A DNA stretch of 64,000 bases from Calcarisporiella thermophila CBS 279.70 (GCF_041956535.1 NW_027192225.1:64890-128889); one strand, 5' to 3'; shown: positions 1-10,454, numbered from the stretch's first letter. The notes: generated by a model not told the origin, from the sequence alone. Translations and numbers: made by a program.

Positions 1-1
1 A

Positions 2-329
2 TACGATGGGTTCTCGGCGGACGTCTGGTCGCTGGGGGTCATTCTCTACACGCTGATTGTCGGCAGCTACCCTTTCTGCCCGGACGGGTATGAGGATTTG
101 CTGACCAACATTCAGCAGGGGCGGTTCCCGGAGCCGGATAGAGTGTCGCTGCAGGTCAGAGACCTAATACGCAACGGGCTGCTGGTGGTGGACGTGGAGC
201 AGCGTTTCACGGTAAGTGCTTTTGGCGCCACGCGGCTTTCCCTGTGCACGGGACTAACCTTGGTCTGAAACACGCTAGCTGGACAAGATTAAAAGGCACG
301 TGTGGTATAGAATGCCCCCCGCTGTTTGA
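2..329 (+). CDS. Protein kinase, C-terminal fragment (5' end outside window)
   Basis: This is the last part of a serine/threonine protein kinase domain. The frame opens at base 2 with the subdomain IX signature FSADVWSLGVILYTLIVGSYPF (read in two overlapping pieces), which carries the invariant Asp and Gly. It continues to the subdomain XI region, where EQRFTLDKIKRH carries the invariant Arg. A GT-AG intron spans 212-278 with a branch-like CTAAC before the acceptor. The last exon (279-329) adds the final helix and a short tail ending MPPAV. The gene stops almost directly after the kinase core, so any other domains lie upstream, outside the window. The CAMK-like wording of subdomain IX is suggestive only; I cannot assign a subfamily without the N-lobe and activation loop. 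The intron and stop are clear. Confidence 0.85.
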
Positions 330-618
330 GGCCAAAGGCATCTCCCCCCAACTTCATGCTACCCATCTCATCTCCTCTATTTATGCCATCCATAATCATG
401 TTGAAACACTGCGCCTTCTATTTATTGCTATCATTTTTGGTTGTTATATTTGGCTGCTCTTGCCACGTTGTATTCTTATCTTTTTGTATCATATACCGCG
501 TAATCAGACGGGTGAAATAGGGGCGAAAGACATCCTATTTGAGCCCTCTCAATAAGACTCATGTCGAAGCTAGTTGCGAGTGTGGGTTTCGTAACGCAAA
601 CGTGATAAATGGGTGACA

Positions 619-653
619 AACGAGAATAGACCTTTTAACTGTCTATTCTCGTT
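619..653. repeat. Perfect 13-bp inverted repeat (hairpin)
   Basis: The arms are 619-631 (AACGAGAATAGAC) and 641-653, its exact reverse complement, separated by a 9-base loop. It lies about 290 bases past the stop of the kinase fragment, between convergent genes. It could be a 3' UTR or termination structure, or a remnant of a small inverted-repeat element. Confidence 0.75.
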
Positions 654-662
654 CATAAGAAT

Positions 663-693
663 ATCTAGGACTCACCATTAGTGCGTCCTAGAT
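663..693. repeat. Second perfect inverted repeat, 9-bp arms
   Basis: The arms ATCTAGGAC (663-671) and GTCCTAGAT (685-693) flank a 13-base loop. The first hairpin ends only 9 bases upstream, so the two form a tandem pair. Confidence 0.7.
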
Positions 694-1011
694 TAATTAG
701 CTTAGCATATTGAACAAGTGAGAGAAATCTGGGGATGAAAATTTAATAAATTAATATACTGTAGGTTTGGCATTTCCCAAATAAGCCAAAAGCATTTTTC
801 GATAGTGGAATTTTAAAAGTAATAGATTATTAGGTGAATTTTTCTCGAGGGGGTAGCAGTTATCACGACCACTCGCTAGCTTTTCATCTAAAGAATATGA
901 AAATTTCACAATCACAACCTGACACTGCTCTAGGATGATTGGGGATCCAATTGACGAAGAGTCTTGCGCCAGAAAAGGGCAAAATGGGGAAGCTGGGCTA
1001 CACACGCTATA

Positions 1012-3640
1012 TCACCAAACGTTGCATTTCCGCTTTGGATTCATGTTCGATCCTAGTGGGCAATTCCAAGCACGCGCAAATTCGACCGAGTTCATGGCCA
1101 CCCCATTGACTCGGAACACGGCGGGCGAATGCTCATTCGTAAGTACCTCTTGCAGCTGCCTTGCCGGGGTTGAGAATCCGCAGGCATTTCCTGCCCACGT
1201 AATGAAGAAAAGCTGCTCGGGGGTGAAGTGCTCTAACCCAGGCAATAACGGGTCATGCCGAGCATGCTTGAGGGCTCTTTTCCACGCATAGTATGCTTGC
1301 AGCGTTCCCCCATTATCCGCGATGTTCTCGCCCAGTGTGTTTCGGCCATCTACAGCCACTGCTCTTCCATCGGGGGTACTAATGGTAAAGTTGGAGTATT
1401 GATCGACAAAACACTGCGCCTTTTTCTCAAATTGGCGCGAGGACGCTTCACTCCACCAATCATGCACCGCACCTTGTTGGTCGAATAGGCGACCTTGGTC
1501 GTCAAACTCATGCTATTGCAATCGTAGAAGTTAGATCACCTTTCACCGTGAAACATTGGTAATTGCCGCATTTCTGCACCGTCCGTTAATTCATGCCCAA
1601 CTATGGACCCAAGTGCACCATAGTTTAAATATGCTGGTAGCTCACTGTGGAAATAAGGCGGTTGAGCGATGCCTGAAGGAATGGCTATATGCACCAACCC
1701 AAGATGCTACGATCGATACCATCATAGAGAAGATAGAAATTAAAAAGGTGAATAATCGAAGAAGCACCCTATTTGGATTTTCTCACCGTGTATGCATTTA
1801 CTGCGTATGAGGCCATCTCCCAACTAAAGCGATCAGGAGCATTGCCGAGTCGTTGAATGAATTTAGTAAATTTAAACGTCCTTCCTGCAACACCTGTTCC
1901 CAGAAAGTCATCTTTTGGTACATTGAATTTAGCGTAGTATCTTTGTAAATCACTTGGACACATGAGGTCGGGAGACTTTGACGGATATCCGGCCATAAAT
2001 ACCAGCTTCTGTGCTATCTTAAGAGCATTGGCGCGCGTTCTGTCATCGAGCCAATTGTGATACGGGAGTTTAAAGATAAACTCTTGGCGAATGTTTTCAA
2101 GCATCTCTGCGAGACCGTGCCTGCTGTCCGGGTCGAAGCGGCGCAGTGCAAAATGTCGAGCTGGTACATGCCATATATACTGGCTCACTTCGTCAATACA
2201 TGTGCGCCAGCGTGGCCAGGTGGACCCGTGTTTTGTGCCTGAGATTTGGTCTTTCAGGTTGCGGAGGGGTTGACTATACTGCTCGGGAAGATACTCCACA
2301 TATTCGCGGATGGTTCTCCAAAGTAAAAATGCTTGCAGAGTGGAAGCCCGGGTGTTTTCCACTATGGTAGAGAGATTGCCTATATATTCTGGTCCACTCA
2401 CAAAAACATCTACATTTAGGGGGGCTACCGCCACCTTGGAATAAAGCTGCTTAAAATGATCGCGCCAATCAAGTATGGGGGACAGATGTTGAAGCATAGT
2501 GATGCTCATGGGATTCTTGAAATGGTCCACTCTGTCTATTTGCTGCCTAGTGGAAAGAAGGAAGATAATTTGTAAAAAGTATTCGCTTGATGACAAAACT
2601 CCTTGAGGCAACGATTCCACTTACGGTGGCAGTATATGTTCTATCAGCTGCTTTTCAAAATCAATGATTTCTTCCGAAACAAGCTTCCATATGCTCGGAT
2701 CGAGAGGATGCGCCTCTGGCCATACCGCTACATCATTCACAATTTTCGTAAATGATTCTGAAATTGCGACACTATATGCATTGACGATGGTTTCATTTCG
2801 ATAGTAGTCGATGACAGGTAATCCAAGTACCGGCTGGGTGAGCCATAACCTGGTCACATTCACATCGGGCCAAGAGTCGTATTGGAAAAGTCCATTAACT
2901 CCATAGTTGGCCAGCAAGCCAAGCACGGCTCCCAGTGATTTTTTTACATCCTTGTCTTCGTCCACCGCTCTTTTGTCTAATTCACCGCTGTAGTAGTCAG
3001 GTAACGGGTGCGGAAGAGGGAACCCTTCCAATACAAGCTTCAACAGAGACATGAGTTTTTCCACTTTCCCAGCCTAGTCAGAAGCACGCATGCACACATC
3101 GTAGACCATTTTTGCTTTTTCAAATACTTCTCTATCACTACGCGCTTCTTCTTTCGTCAAATTACCCACGCTCCCACCGTCATAACCACTCTCCAAAATA
3201 TCTCGAATGGCCAAGAGATTCTCCTCCTGTGTTTCGTCTGATATTCGCCATTTGGGTGCGTTGGGTGGGATATGGTGGTACTCTTTGAACCTTCCACATA
3301 CGAATTCATAAAAGTTATCACATGGAGAGACAGACACATTGATTTTTCCAAGAATGCTCGCAGCGGTTTCGAGGCAGACAGGCTCCGTACAGTATTTCTT
3401 ATGATTTATAGATTCATATATGAGCTCTTACGCTACTTTTCCCAATATTCATACTAATAATAAAACCTTCGAAGTACGCGCTTGAGATGGAAGCCTGAAA
3501 TAAAAATAGCCAATAATCCTAATCGTCATCCATGCCAGCACGATCACATGGAGCCTTTTCCGATGGCTTTGTAGCGATTCCCGAATATGATTAACAACGT
3601 GGATATTCGTATTTTTTTCGGTTATCGCCACTATGGACAT
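1012..3640 (-). pseudogene. Neprilysin/ECE-type M13 metallopeptidase gene, apparently disrupted
   Basis: Family M13 zinc peptidases are usually type II membrane ectoenzymes that trim peptides. Exons on the minus strand are 3640-3455, 3397-2625, 2546-1787, 1706-1584 and 1512-1012. The first exon encodes a short cytoplasmic part and a hydrophobic anchor (HVIVLAWMTIRIIGYFYF). Next come the M13 N-terminal cysteine block (YCTEPVCLETAASILG, then SPCDNFYEFVCG), the NPMSI region, GIAQPPYF, the zinc site VGHELT, the ENIADNGG zinc-ligand motif and the diagnostic C-terminus CNVW. Two lesions are visible: an in-frame TAG at 3074-3076, and a missing canonical donor exactly where HELT must join HEFDDQG (bases 1583-1513). 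Everything else is conserved and in frame, so decay is recent, or the lesions are assembly errors or unusual splicing. M13 genes are rare in Dikarya, which supports an early-diverging fungus. Confidence 0.85.
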
Positions 3641-4673
3641 CTCGAGGAGAAGATAGGGAGGAATCGCTTTCCACTCCCCAATGCTACACTCTCTCTAGGG
3701 AATCTTTGCGCTGTGACAGGAAACTTTATTGAGCTAAGCCAATGAATTTATTTCGGTGCAATAAGGAAATCCAGGATATTACTTTAGTTTGTGGCTGACC
3801 GAAACTGAGGAAATAGTAGTTCCCGATATCCTCCTTACCACCAGCAGCTTGCCGTCCTTCAAGGGAGCAAAAAAAGTGAGGATAAAAAAAACCGTTCTAT
3901 GTAATTCTAAGACGATTGGGCTTTAGATTTGTTAATAACTAATCACGTACTGCTCAGGTAGCCGAACGGATATCCGTATTGCCTACCGCACAAGGTGGAG
4001 TTCAGTCACCATTCCTTTTCTTTCTATTAATTTGCAGTTTTCTATTACAATGTATAAATACGATCCACGACTGAGGGGGGAGGACAGTCGAATAAGCAAA
4101 AGGCTTTAACTCCCAGTCTATAAACAACGCGAGCAATAATGTGAAAACCAGATGATTATTTCTTCAAAATCCTATATCATATTTTTGCTTATTCTTAAGT
4201 ATCCCCTACTTCATAGTGCTCAAAGCCGTTGTGGATTTTCTCAAGGAATCACCTTGGATTGCAGCAAATCGGGTGCTAGAAAGAGAGAGGGGAAGGGAGA
4301 CAGAATAGGAGGCTGACAAAGAGAATGATGCTGCGGTATATGAACAATACAAAAATGATCATAAATTTTAAAATTTCTCGTCGTGACTTTAAAAACCTCT
4401 AAATCAAGATTTTATTTTCTTATTCCTAAAATCTTTAAGAAAGCTTCTAGGAAAACCGATATGTGCAAGAGACGTGTCTAAGGGAAGAAGAGCCTCTATA
4501 GTTAGCGACGTCTCCAGATAATTGCTCGGGATGCCTTCATCTTATGTGTATAATCCCGAGATTTAATAATGAGAAGTCACAAATGAGGCACAGCAAATAA
4601 TATCCATACCATTTGTAATTGCCTAGAAATATATGGTATACTTGTGTTATTTGTTATTCAAGCATAAAGCAGA
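3641..4673. other. Intergenic region with divergent promoters
   Basis: This is 1.03 kb between the start of the M13 gene (minus) and the start of UXT (plus). It is AT-rich with homopolymer A runs. I see no coding sequence, tRNA or clear repeat. Confidence 0.6.
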
Positions 4674-5407
4674 ATGGCAACCGCCGCCACCGAGGACGAA
4701 GAATACAGCTCACAGGATATTGCTTCAAAACTAGCACGGTATGAAGACTTGGTCAACAACCGAATCAAGCGGGATTTGGAAGAGGCGGAGGAGCAGCGGC
4801 AACGGATCCTCGAGGAGATCTCAGAGTAGTGCGTTTCTCATTCTCAGACCTTTTTTTTTTCGTGCAGCATGACTTGCCACAGAAAGCTAATCTATGTTAT
4901 GTGATAGTCGTCGGCTGCTGAGCAACTTGGAATTCTTCCAAGAGCACAACTTGAAATCCTTCAATACCATGGTCGACCTAGGATTCAACTTCCAGATGCA
5001 GGCCAAAGTGTAATGCTCGAGCTGCTTTGCTGCCCGACTCCTTATCGGTGCCCCTAACTGTTTTTTTTTCTTGCTTCTTCTCTGTGTATTTTCCAGGCCA
5101 AGTACTCAGCATGTCTACGTCCATGTGGGACAGCAATTCTATCCACAACTTACGCTCGACGAGGCTAAGGAATTCATCGGGAAGAAGCTGGTGCTTCTAG
5201 ACAAGAGCGCCGCACGGAGCACGCAGAGGGTCTCCGAGATCAAAGCCTATTACACCCTGGTAAATCGCCTTTTTAATTTGCTCGAGATGGGTGTTGGTTG
5301 TGTTTTTCACTTGGGAGCTGACCATGTTATTTTCATGTTCACTTTGATAGATTCTCAATGCAATGGCAGAAATCATCCACCTTCGAAGCCATTCAGAGGC
5401 ATCATGA
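4674..5407 (+). CDS. UXT: Prefoldin-like protein UXT
   Basis: This is an alpha-type prefoldin-like subunit of 158 aa (human UXT is 157 aa). In animals UXT belongs to the R2TP/URI prefoldin-like chaperone complex, which helps assemble RNA polymerases and PIKK kinases. Exons are 4674-4828, 4908-5009, 5097-5259 and 5351-5407, all in phase. An N-terminal coiled coil (residues about 12-60, rich in Glu, Arg and Lys) is followed by the beta-hairpin core with VDLGFNFQMQAKV and STQHVYVHVGQQF, then a C-terminal coiled coil starting at TLDEAKEFI. The match to UXT is along the whole length, unlike the canonical alpha prefoldins Pfd3 and Pfd5. It is convergent with PUP3, with 155 bases between the stops. 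The start is the first ATG, preceded by AT-rich leader sequence. Confidence 0.88.
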
Positions 5408-5562
5408 CTCGTTTGTAAATAGTAAACCGAACTTTACCCACACTAATCTAGCAAACACTTTCATTTCTAAAGAAGAGAAACAAAATATCCTTGTTCTTAA
5501 AATATATATATATATACACGATGGTTTATTGGAAAGAAAAAGCAAAAAATAGAGTCTCCACT

Positions 5563-6503
5563 TTAGTCTTGGCGCATCTTGAGCGTGCGAGTGATAACCT
5601 TATCCGGCGTACTATGGATAACAAAATGACATGGGTGAGCGGAGGAATGGTAAAGGGAGAAGAAACACGCGAAGCTCCAACTTACATCACATGGACTACT
5701 GCACCCCAACCTGAATAGCAATCACGATCCACCGCATTCACAAGGGCCTGAGAAATCGTCTCGAATAAATCCTCCGGAGCCTATCAGTGCCGAGAGACAC
5801 AGATGCAAAAAGGAAGGAGAGCATAAGCGCCAGGAAATAAAAAAAATTGAGCAAGCATCAAAACGGATAAACTCACAAGATCCGGCTCCCACAGCGCCTC
5901 GCAAACACCATAGAGATTTTCTGATGCTGTTCCGCTTACTACAAAGTCCTTTGCGAAATTGATGCAGCCAATCAAGTCCATATTGCAAATGAATGGCTCG
6001 CCCTTCTTGTCGAGACCTGCGATCACCGGCTCCACGAAGTAAGGTCCGAATCTAAAGCCGAACGAACATCCAGATTCAGCAAAAAAGAAATAGGAAAATG
6101 CAGAGATTAGGATTAGCCAAGCTGACCTTCGTTCATAGAGGCTGGAAGAGACTAGATGCGCAAAGGTCTTTGGCTCGATGGTGCGCTCTTCACGCAACTT
6201 GTAGAGGTTTGTTTTGAATCTAAAGCTCTCATGCCTGCAAACCAAGACAAATATAGAAGACAGAGTCAATCAGTCCGCCGAAAGCATGGGGCCAGAACAC
6301 ACTCCAGGAGCTTACAGAGTTTGCACATCCGTGGCCAGCCCAGCAAGGCCAATATATGTCTTGTCCGTCACCGGGAAGATCTTTTGGAACTCGTTCGACA
6401 CCGTCATGGCTTGCTGTCCAAGACGCTTATCCGCCGCGATGGCCACGCAGTTCTTGCCCACCATGGCCACGATGGCGGCTCCATTATATTCCATAATCGA
6501 CAT
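5563..6503 (-). CDS. PUP3: 20S proteasome subunit beta-3 (Pup3/PSMB3)
   Basis: This is a structural beta subunit of the 20S proteasome core, 204 aa, against 205 in human PSMB3. Exons are 6503-6316, 6234-6127, 6051-5877, 5780-5686 and 5611-5563, and all phases close. It starts [14 protein letters not shown], the family N-terminus, without the propeptide and catalytic Thr of the active beta subunits, so it is expected to be inactive by design. Further family landmarks are [59 protein letters not shown] and the end TRTLKMRQD. An upstream in-frame extension is possible on paper but the family starts at MSIM. It is head to head with RPN13 across 350 bases, so the two proteasome genes may share control elements. 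Confidence 0.95.
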
Positions 6504-6853
6504 CTTGGAAATTCAGGTTTGGTGTATTAATGGGGGATAGATTAACCAAGGAAGAGCAGATTGCAGAGAGGGTTACGAAACGAAGGAAAAATGGACGCGT
6601 CTTCGTTGAGATTGCGTAAGGTGCAACGTCACTCGCCTCCGTCACCCATCCCCTTGATTCCCCAAATCGGTTGAGGCCAGAGGTCTGTACGCGCAATCTT
6701 ACCATTGCTTTCTTTTTTCACACTTCACTTCTTCTCCGGTAGATTGCTGCCATCTTTTCTACTCATTATCCCTTTCACTTCTTTGGCCATAGGTGGAGGA
6801 GAAAGTGTTCTATTAATCATTCATCGAGTCTAGGCAATTCGAAGATCAAGACC
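6504..6853. promoter_or_regulatory. Shared divergent promoter of PUP3 and RPN13
   Basis: These 350 bases separate the start codons of two proteasome genes read in opposite directions. I searched by eye for the yeast PACE/Rpn4 element GGTGGCAAA and found none. A CRE-like ACGTCAC and pyrimidine-rich stretches are present. Co-regulation is inferred from layout only. Confidence 0.6.
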
Positions 6854-7887
6854 ATGGCTGCCTCATTTTTCCAGTCTATGCCGCGACGTCAGCGCAATCT
6901 CATCGAGTTCAAAGCGGGGAAGCTGTTCAGAGAAGGGAACACAAATCTGGTAAAGCCAGATTTGCGGAAAGGGTGAGGGGATTTGGTTCTCTTTTGCCAT
7001 GCCCATTCGGAAGAAAGGCATCTCATGGTTCTTTTTTTTTCCTATATTTCTTTTCGCTCGAATTTTGTCGTGACTACGTGTCGATCAGACTTGTGTATAT
7101 GAATGTGGTATGTAGTAATGCACATTCTCGTGTGCATATCTTTTTTGTCCCTCTAATCATTATCCTTTCGTTTCTCTTTTATTCGGCCCCGTAGACCGAG
7201 GATCAATTACTCCACTTTTGCTGGAAGGATCGGCGCACGAATCAGGTTGAGGAGGTATGTGAATATCCGCGCCTCGAACGCGGGTCGCGCTATGTAATCT
7301 CTGCCTGAACCCACTAAACAAAACCTCCATGGGCCCCGCTTGTTCCCTAGGATTTGATCATTTTCCCGGAGGAGGCCGAGTTCGTCAAGGTGGAGCAGGC
7401 CTCCAATGGCCGCGTGTATCTTCTCCGATTCAAGTCTTCGTCCCAGAAGCATTTCTTCTGGATGCAGGATGCGAAAGCAGACAAGGACGAGGACATCTCT
7501 CAGAGAGTGAACCGCCTCATCAACGATCCAAATGCGGGGGCCGCTGCGGAAAGAAGCGCCGCCGCCAGCGGAGCCGGAGGAGAGCTGGCAGAGGGCTTCG
7601 GAATGGATCAGGACCAGCTGCTTCAACTGCTGCAGGGCTCTGCCGGATTCGGCGGCTTTCCGCTGTCCGAGGGCCAGGGCGGGCAAGGAAGACGCCGTCA
7701 GGAGGAGCAGCCGCAGCCAAGTTCCACATCAGACAACTCGCAGCACGGGGAGCAGGAGGGCAGGGAGGCACAGCCGAGCTCGTCCGAGCAAGGAAACCAG
7801 CGGGAGGGGCCGGAGGGTGAGGAAGGGGCCCAGGGGCGAGAGCGCAAAGATAGAAAAGATGATGACGAGATGGATACAGATTTGTAA
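6854..7887 (+). CDS. RPN13: Proteasome ubiquitin receptor Rpn13 (ADRM1), short form
   Basis: Rpn13 docks on Rpn2 of the 19S particle and binds ubiquitin through its Pru domain. Exons are 6854-6972, 7089-7107, 7195-7254 and 7351-7887, giving 244 aa. The Pru domain spans residues about 9-125: LIEFKAGKLFREGN, RKGLVYMNV, LLHFCWKDR, IIFPEEAEFVKV and KHFFWMQDAK. The 19-base second exon is needed to restore RKGLVYMNV; without it the frame breaks. After the Pru domain comes a Gly/Gln/Glu-rich low-complexity tail ending in an acidic DDDEMDTDL. There is no DEUBAD domain (the human C-terminal domain that recruits UCH37), as also in budding yeast Rpn13, so a UCH37 partnership through this protein looks unlikely. 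Confidence 0.92.
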
Positions 7888-9140
7888 AAAGCAAAAATTA
7901 TAAATCGGCGATGAGCTCTATGCGTCCTTTGTATTGTGAATTTTTCTCCACCCTTATCTTCCTTGCTTTTTTGGAAGGATATGTTTTTTTTTTTTTCATT
8001 AGCTTAGATTGCTTTGTACGTGTTTTCTATTTTGTCTAATAAAACACAATTGAATATATTCGCCGTCCCTGCTCTTGGACAGGTATACTAGGGAACTTTG
8101 TGGACAACCGCAGGGTTGAGGCAAGTCGTTTCCGAGGGGAATAAAAAACAAAGAGTAGAAACACCGAGGGTGGCGTTACTAGAGAGCGGCTCCTGCCTAT
8201 CATTAACATGAAAGATTGATTTGGTGACATGGGAAAATGAATAAAGTATGGAACTAAAACAGCCTCCTTTCTCAACACGACTATCGATGAATCACAAAGG
8301 ATCCCGATGTCGAGGATTTGCATAGGCATGCACACGAGCGCTTTCCAGGAGATTGGCGATGGTCCAATGCAACCAGGTCCAGCTACATGTCATTGCATAA
8401 CTTTCAGCCAATTGTGGAGGCAAGACGAGGGCAAATGGCCAGGACATTCGTCTCTATTTGTCCATGTATATTGCTCCAAGGGATTGCGTCACGAAGCCAG
8501 GAAGAGAGGCCTCGAACTACACAAATCTCCATCACTCTCGAAGGCAAAACCTAAGCATCCGCCTCTGTGAATATGAGAGTCCAGCATGAAATATTGTGTG
8601 GCGATGGCTCTGCTATACAGATTGCTGCATACAAGTTTTTTCTCTTGGCTTTGATGGCGTTCCAACTCGATTAGATAGCCGGTTTAATGTTGAAACTTAA
8701 TGATAATGATCGTGGGAAAGGTTTGTACATTCATACACAGTTGCCTTCCCAGTCTTGGTTTAGGCGAAGGCTAGGAAAGGTGAGTCAAGAGTAGGGTCAG
8801 CCATATTCAAAGAAGCAGACTAGCCTATTGAAAGGCTTTTGTAGTATTCCCTCTTGGGCTGAGCTTTACTCTGGCTTGCTGAACCGCATCCAGCATTATA
8901 TGGGCACAAACGGATTGCCTATACTTAATCCACGACTTCATAATCTAGCACTGAAATTCACTCGCACTAGAAGATGAAAATTTCGATTTTATGCCACGTG
9001 GGCTTCTTGGATGGATAGCATGAAGGTCACCAACCCTTTGTTTGCAGAGAGAGAAGGGGAAATTACTAGCTGCCATCGAGCTTTATGGCGACCTAAGGCA
9101 TGTCTTTGCAAAAGTGGATGAGAGGAAAGTCTGGGGTTCC
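7888..9140. other. Intergenic region
   Basis: About 1.25 kb after RPN13 with no coding sequence I can support. Short open frames here lack family features or codon structure. A poly-T run lies near 7986-7998. Regulatory sites begin after 9150 (see next entry). Confidence 0.55.
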
Positions 9141-9151
9141 AAGCCGACGGA

Positions 9152-9297
9152 ACGCGAAAACTCACCTCGGCAGATCTTACCGTGTTTTTCTTCGTGTTCC
9201 ATTTTCGCGCGACTGTCAACCTGATTGGTTGACTTGGCTGAGACGCGAAACGCGAAAAAAGTGTGACTGTCGCATTTCGCTCTATTTGGAATATAAA
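9152..9297 (+). promoter_or_regulatory. E2F/MBF-like site cluster, CCAAT box and TATA box upstream of RPAIN
   Basis: There are four sites matching the G1/S consensus: ACGCGAAAA at 9152-9160, TTTTCGCGCGAC at 9202-9213, ACGCGAAA at 9243-9250, and an overlapping ACGCGAAAA at 9250-9258. An inverted CCAAT (ATTGG) lies at 9224-9228 and TATAAA at 9292-9297, about 90 bases before the start codon. The density of sites is striking for 150 bases. ACGCG-type boxes are bound by MBF in yeasts and the TTTCGCGC form by E2F. G1/S control of an RPA import factor is plausible but inferred. Confidence 0.75.
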
Positions 9298-9387
9298 TTA
9301 TTCCCTGAATTCGTCGGGTGTTTTCTTCGTTCATCGCTCTGCAGTATAAACGTTATATATCAAAGATACCAAGGACATCCATCCATC

Positions 9388-9982
9388 ATGCTTGAACTCA
9401 TCACCCCCGCTCACCACTTCCAATCTACCTCTATCAATGCTCCGCAGCCGCATCGTCGTCCTCTTACTTGTACTCGCGGAAACAATGTCGCATGGCGGAA
9501 TCGCTTCAAGCAGCAGTGTCGCGAGCGGATACAGCGCTCGCGGCAAGAAGCATTCGATAAGCGAAGAGGAATGAGTGAAGAGAGTGTAGGTATCCATAGT
9601 GGTTCATTTCCCCAAATCGTTTCTGATTAACAGCTTTTTCCTTGCTATTCTTTAGTGGATTCATAAACTCGTTGTGCAAGAATGGCAGCAATTTCAACAA
9701 GCGCACGAACGGTCCTTCCTCTTGGAGGTTGGCGAGCCGCAGCTCATCGAAGAGGATTTACTCGATGAAATTTGTCGAGGTAAGCTGGGTTCATCCGCCC
9801 CTCTTGTCCCTGGTCTATGGTTGCCTTTATACTAATATTTTTTTTTTCCCTTTTGCTCTGTAGAATCAAACACAGAATACGACCCCATGCTAGACGAGAT
9901 TCTCGCGCAGGAAGAGGCTGAGCTCGCATCCGCCATCGAAGCATACCAATACGGGCAAGACCTGGACATCGAGATGGTATAG
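9388..9982 (+). CDS. RPA-interacting protein (RPAIN/RIP-alpha), short form
   Basis: RPAIN family proteins bind replication protein A and carry it into the nucleus. Exons are 9388-9585, 9656-9779 and 9864-9982, giving 146 aa. The N-terminal family block is WRNRFKQQCRERIQRSR (residues about 36-52), and the middle region WIHKLVVQEWQQFQQ leads into an acidic helix (LLDEICRESNTEYDPMLDEI). The family's C-terminal cysteine zinc finger is absent: the protein ends QDLDIEMV after an acidic stretch. Human RPAIN is about 219 aa, so this is a truncated architecture or a lineage-specific loss. The first ATG of the exon is used. The upstream region carries cell-cycle type boxes. Confidence 0.78.
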
Positions 9983-10454
9983 GCTGCTTTAGCCCTTCAG
10001 GATAGATCAGAGCCGCTTCTCCTCCTCCTCCTCTCCCTTCATTCCCTCTCATCGCATTTTGTAGGAACTTTCTTGTATCATGTGTAAATTTATTCCCATC
10101 ATATTTGGCCTATTTCAGATAATAAAAAAGGGGCATCATTAACTAATGTCTGAAAGTCAAAAGTATATGGGGGGGGTCTTCAAAAGCAGAATGGTAAAAT
10201 AGTAAAAAAGAGAAAAAAAATGGCAAGTGTTCATTATAAAAAGAAAAATCAATACAATAGACTTAACATAGAGGGAAATATGAAGGGAGAAGGGGAGATC
10301 AACCTTCATGATGGATGGTATAACAAATAAAAAAAAATACCAAAAAAAAACATATATGGGGGGAGGAGGAGAGGAGAACATGGATGAAAGACAATAGGAT
10401 GCCAGCAAAGATTGCATTGAAATGAACCCAGCCCGAAGAAAACCCGTTCACCAT
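9983..10454. other. Intergenic region, convergent 3' ends
   Basis: This interval lies between the stops of RPAIN (plus) and the PSR1-like gene (minus). It is AT-rich with A-runs on the plus strand (T-runs on the minus) and holds no supportable gene. Confidence 0.55.

Larger units (their letters stand above)
330..1011. other. Intergenic region, kinase 3' end to M13 gene 3' end
   Basis: This is a tail-to-tail interval with no convincing coding sequence. It contains two consecutive perfect hairpins (619-653 and 663-693), reported separately. The rest is AT-rich with no recognisable RNA gene. Confidence 0.6.

Noticed and set aside
3074-3076. Reassigned TAG codon (alternative genetic code) as explanation for the stop in the M13 gene
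   Set aside because: Other well-supported genes in the window end with TAG at the family C-terminus, for example the RPAIN, kelch-pseudokinase and NOP13 genes.
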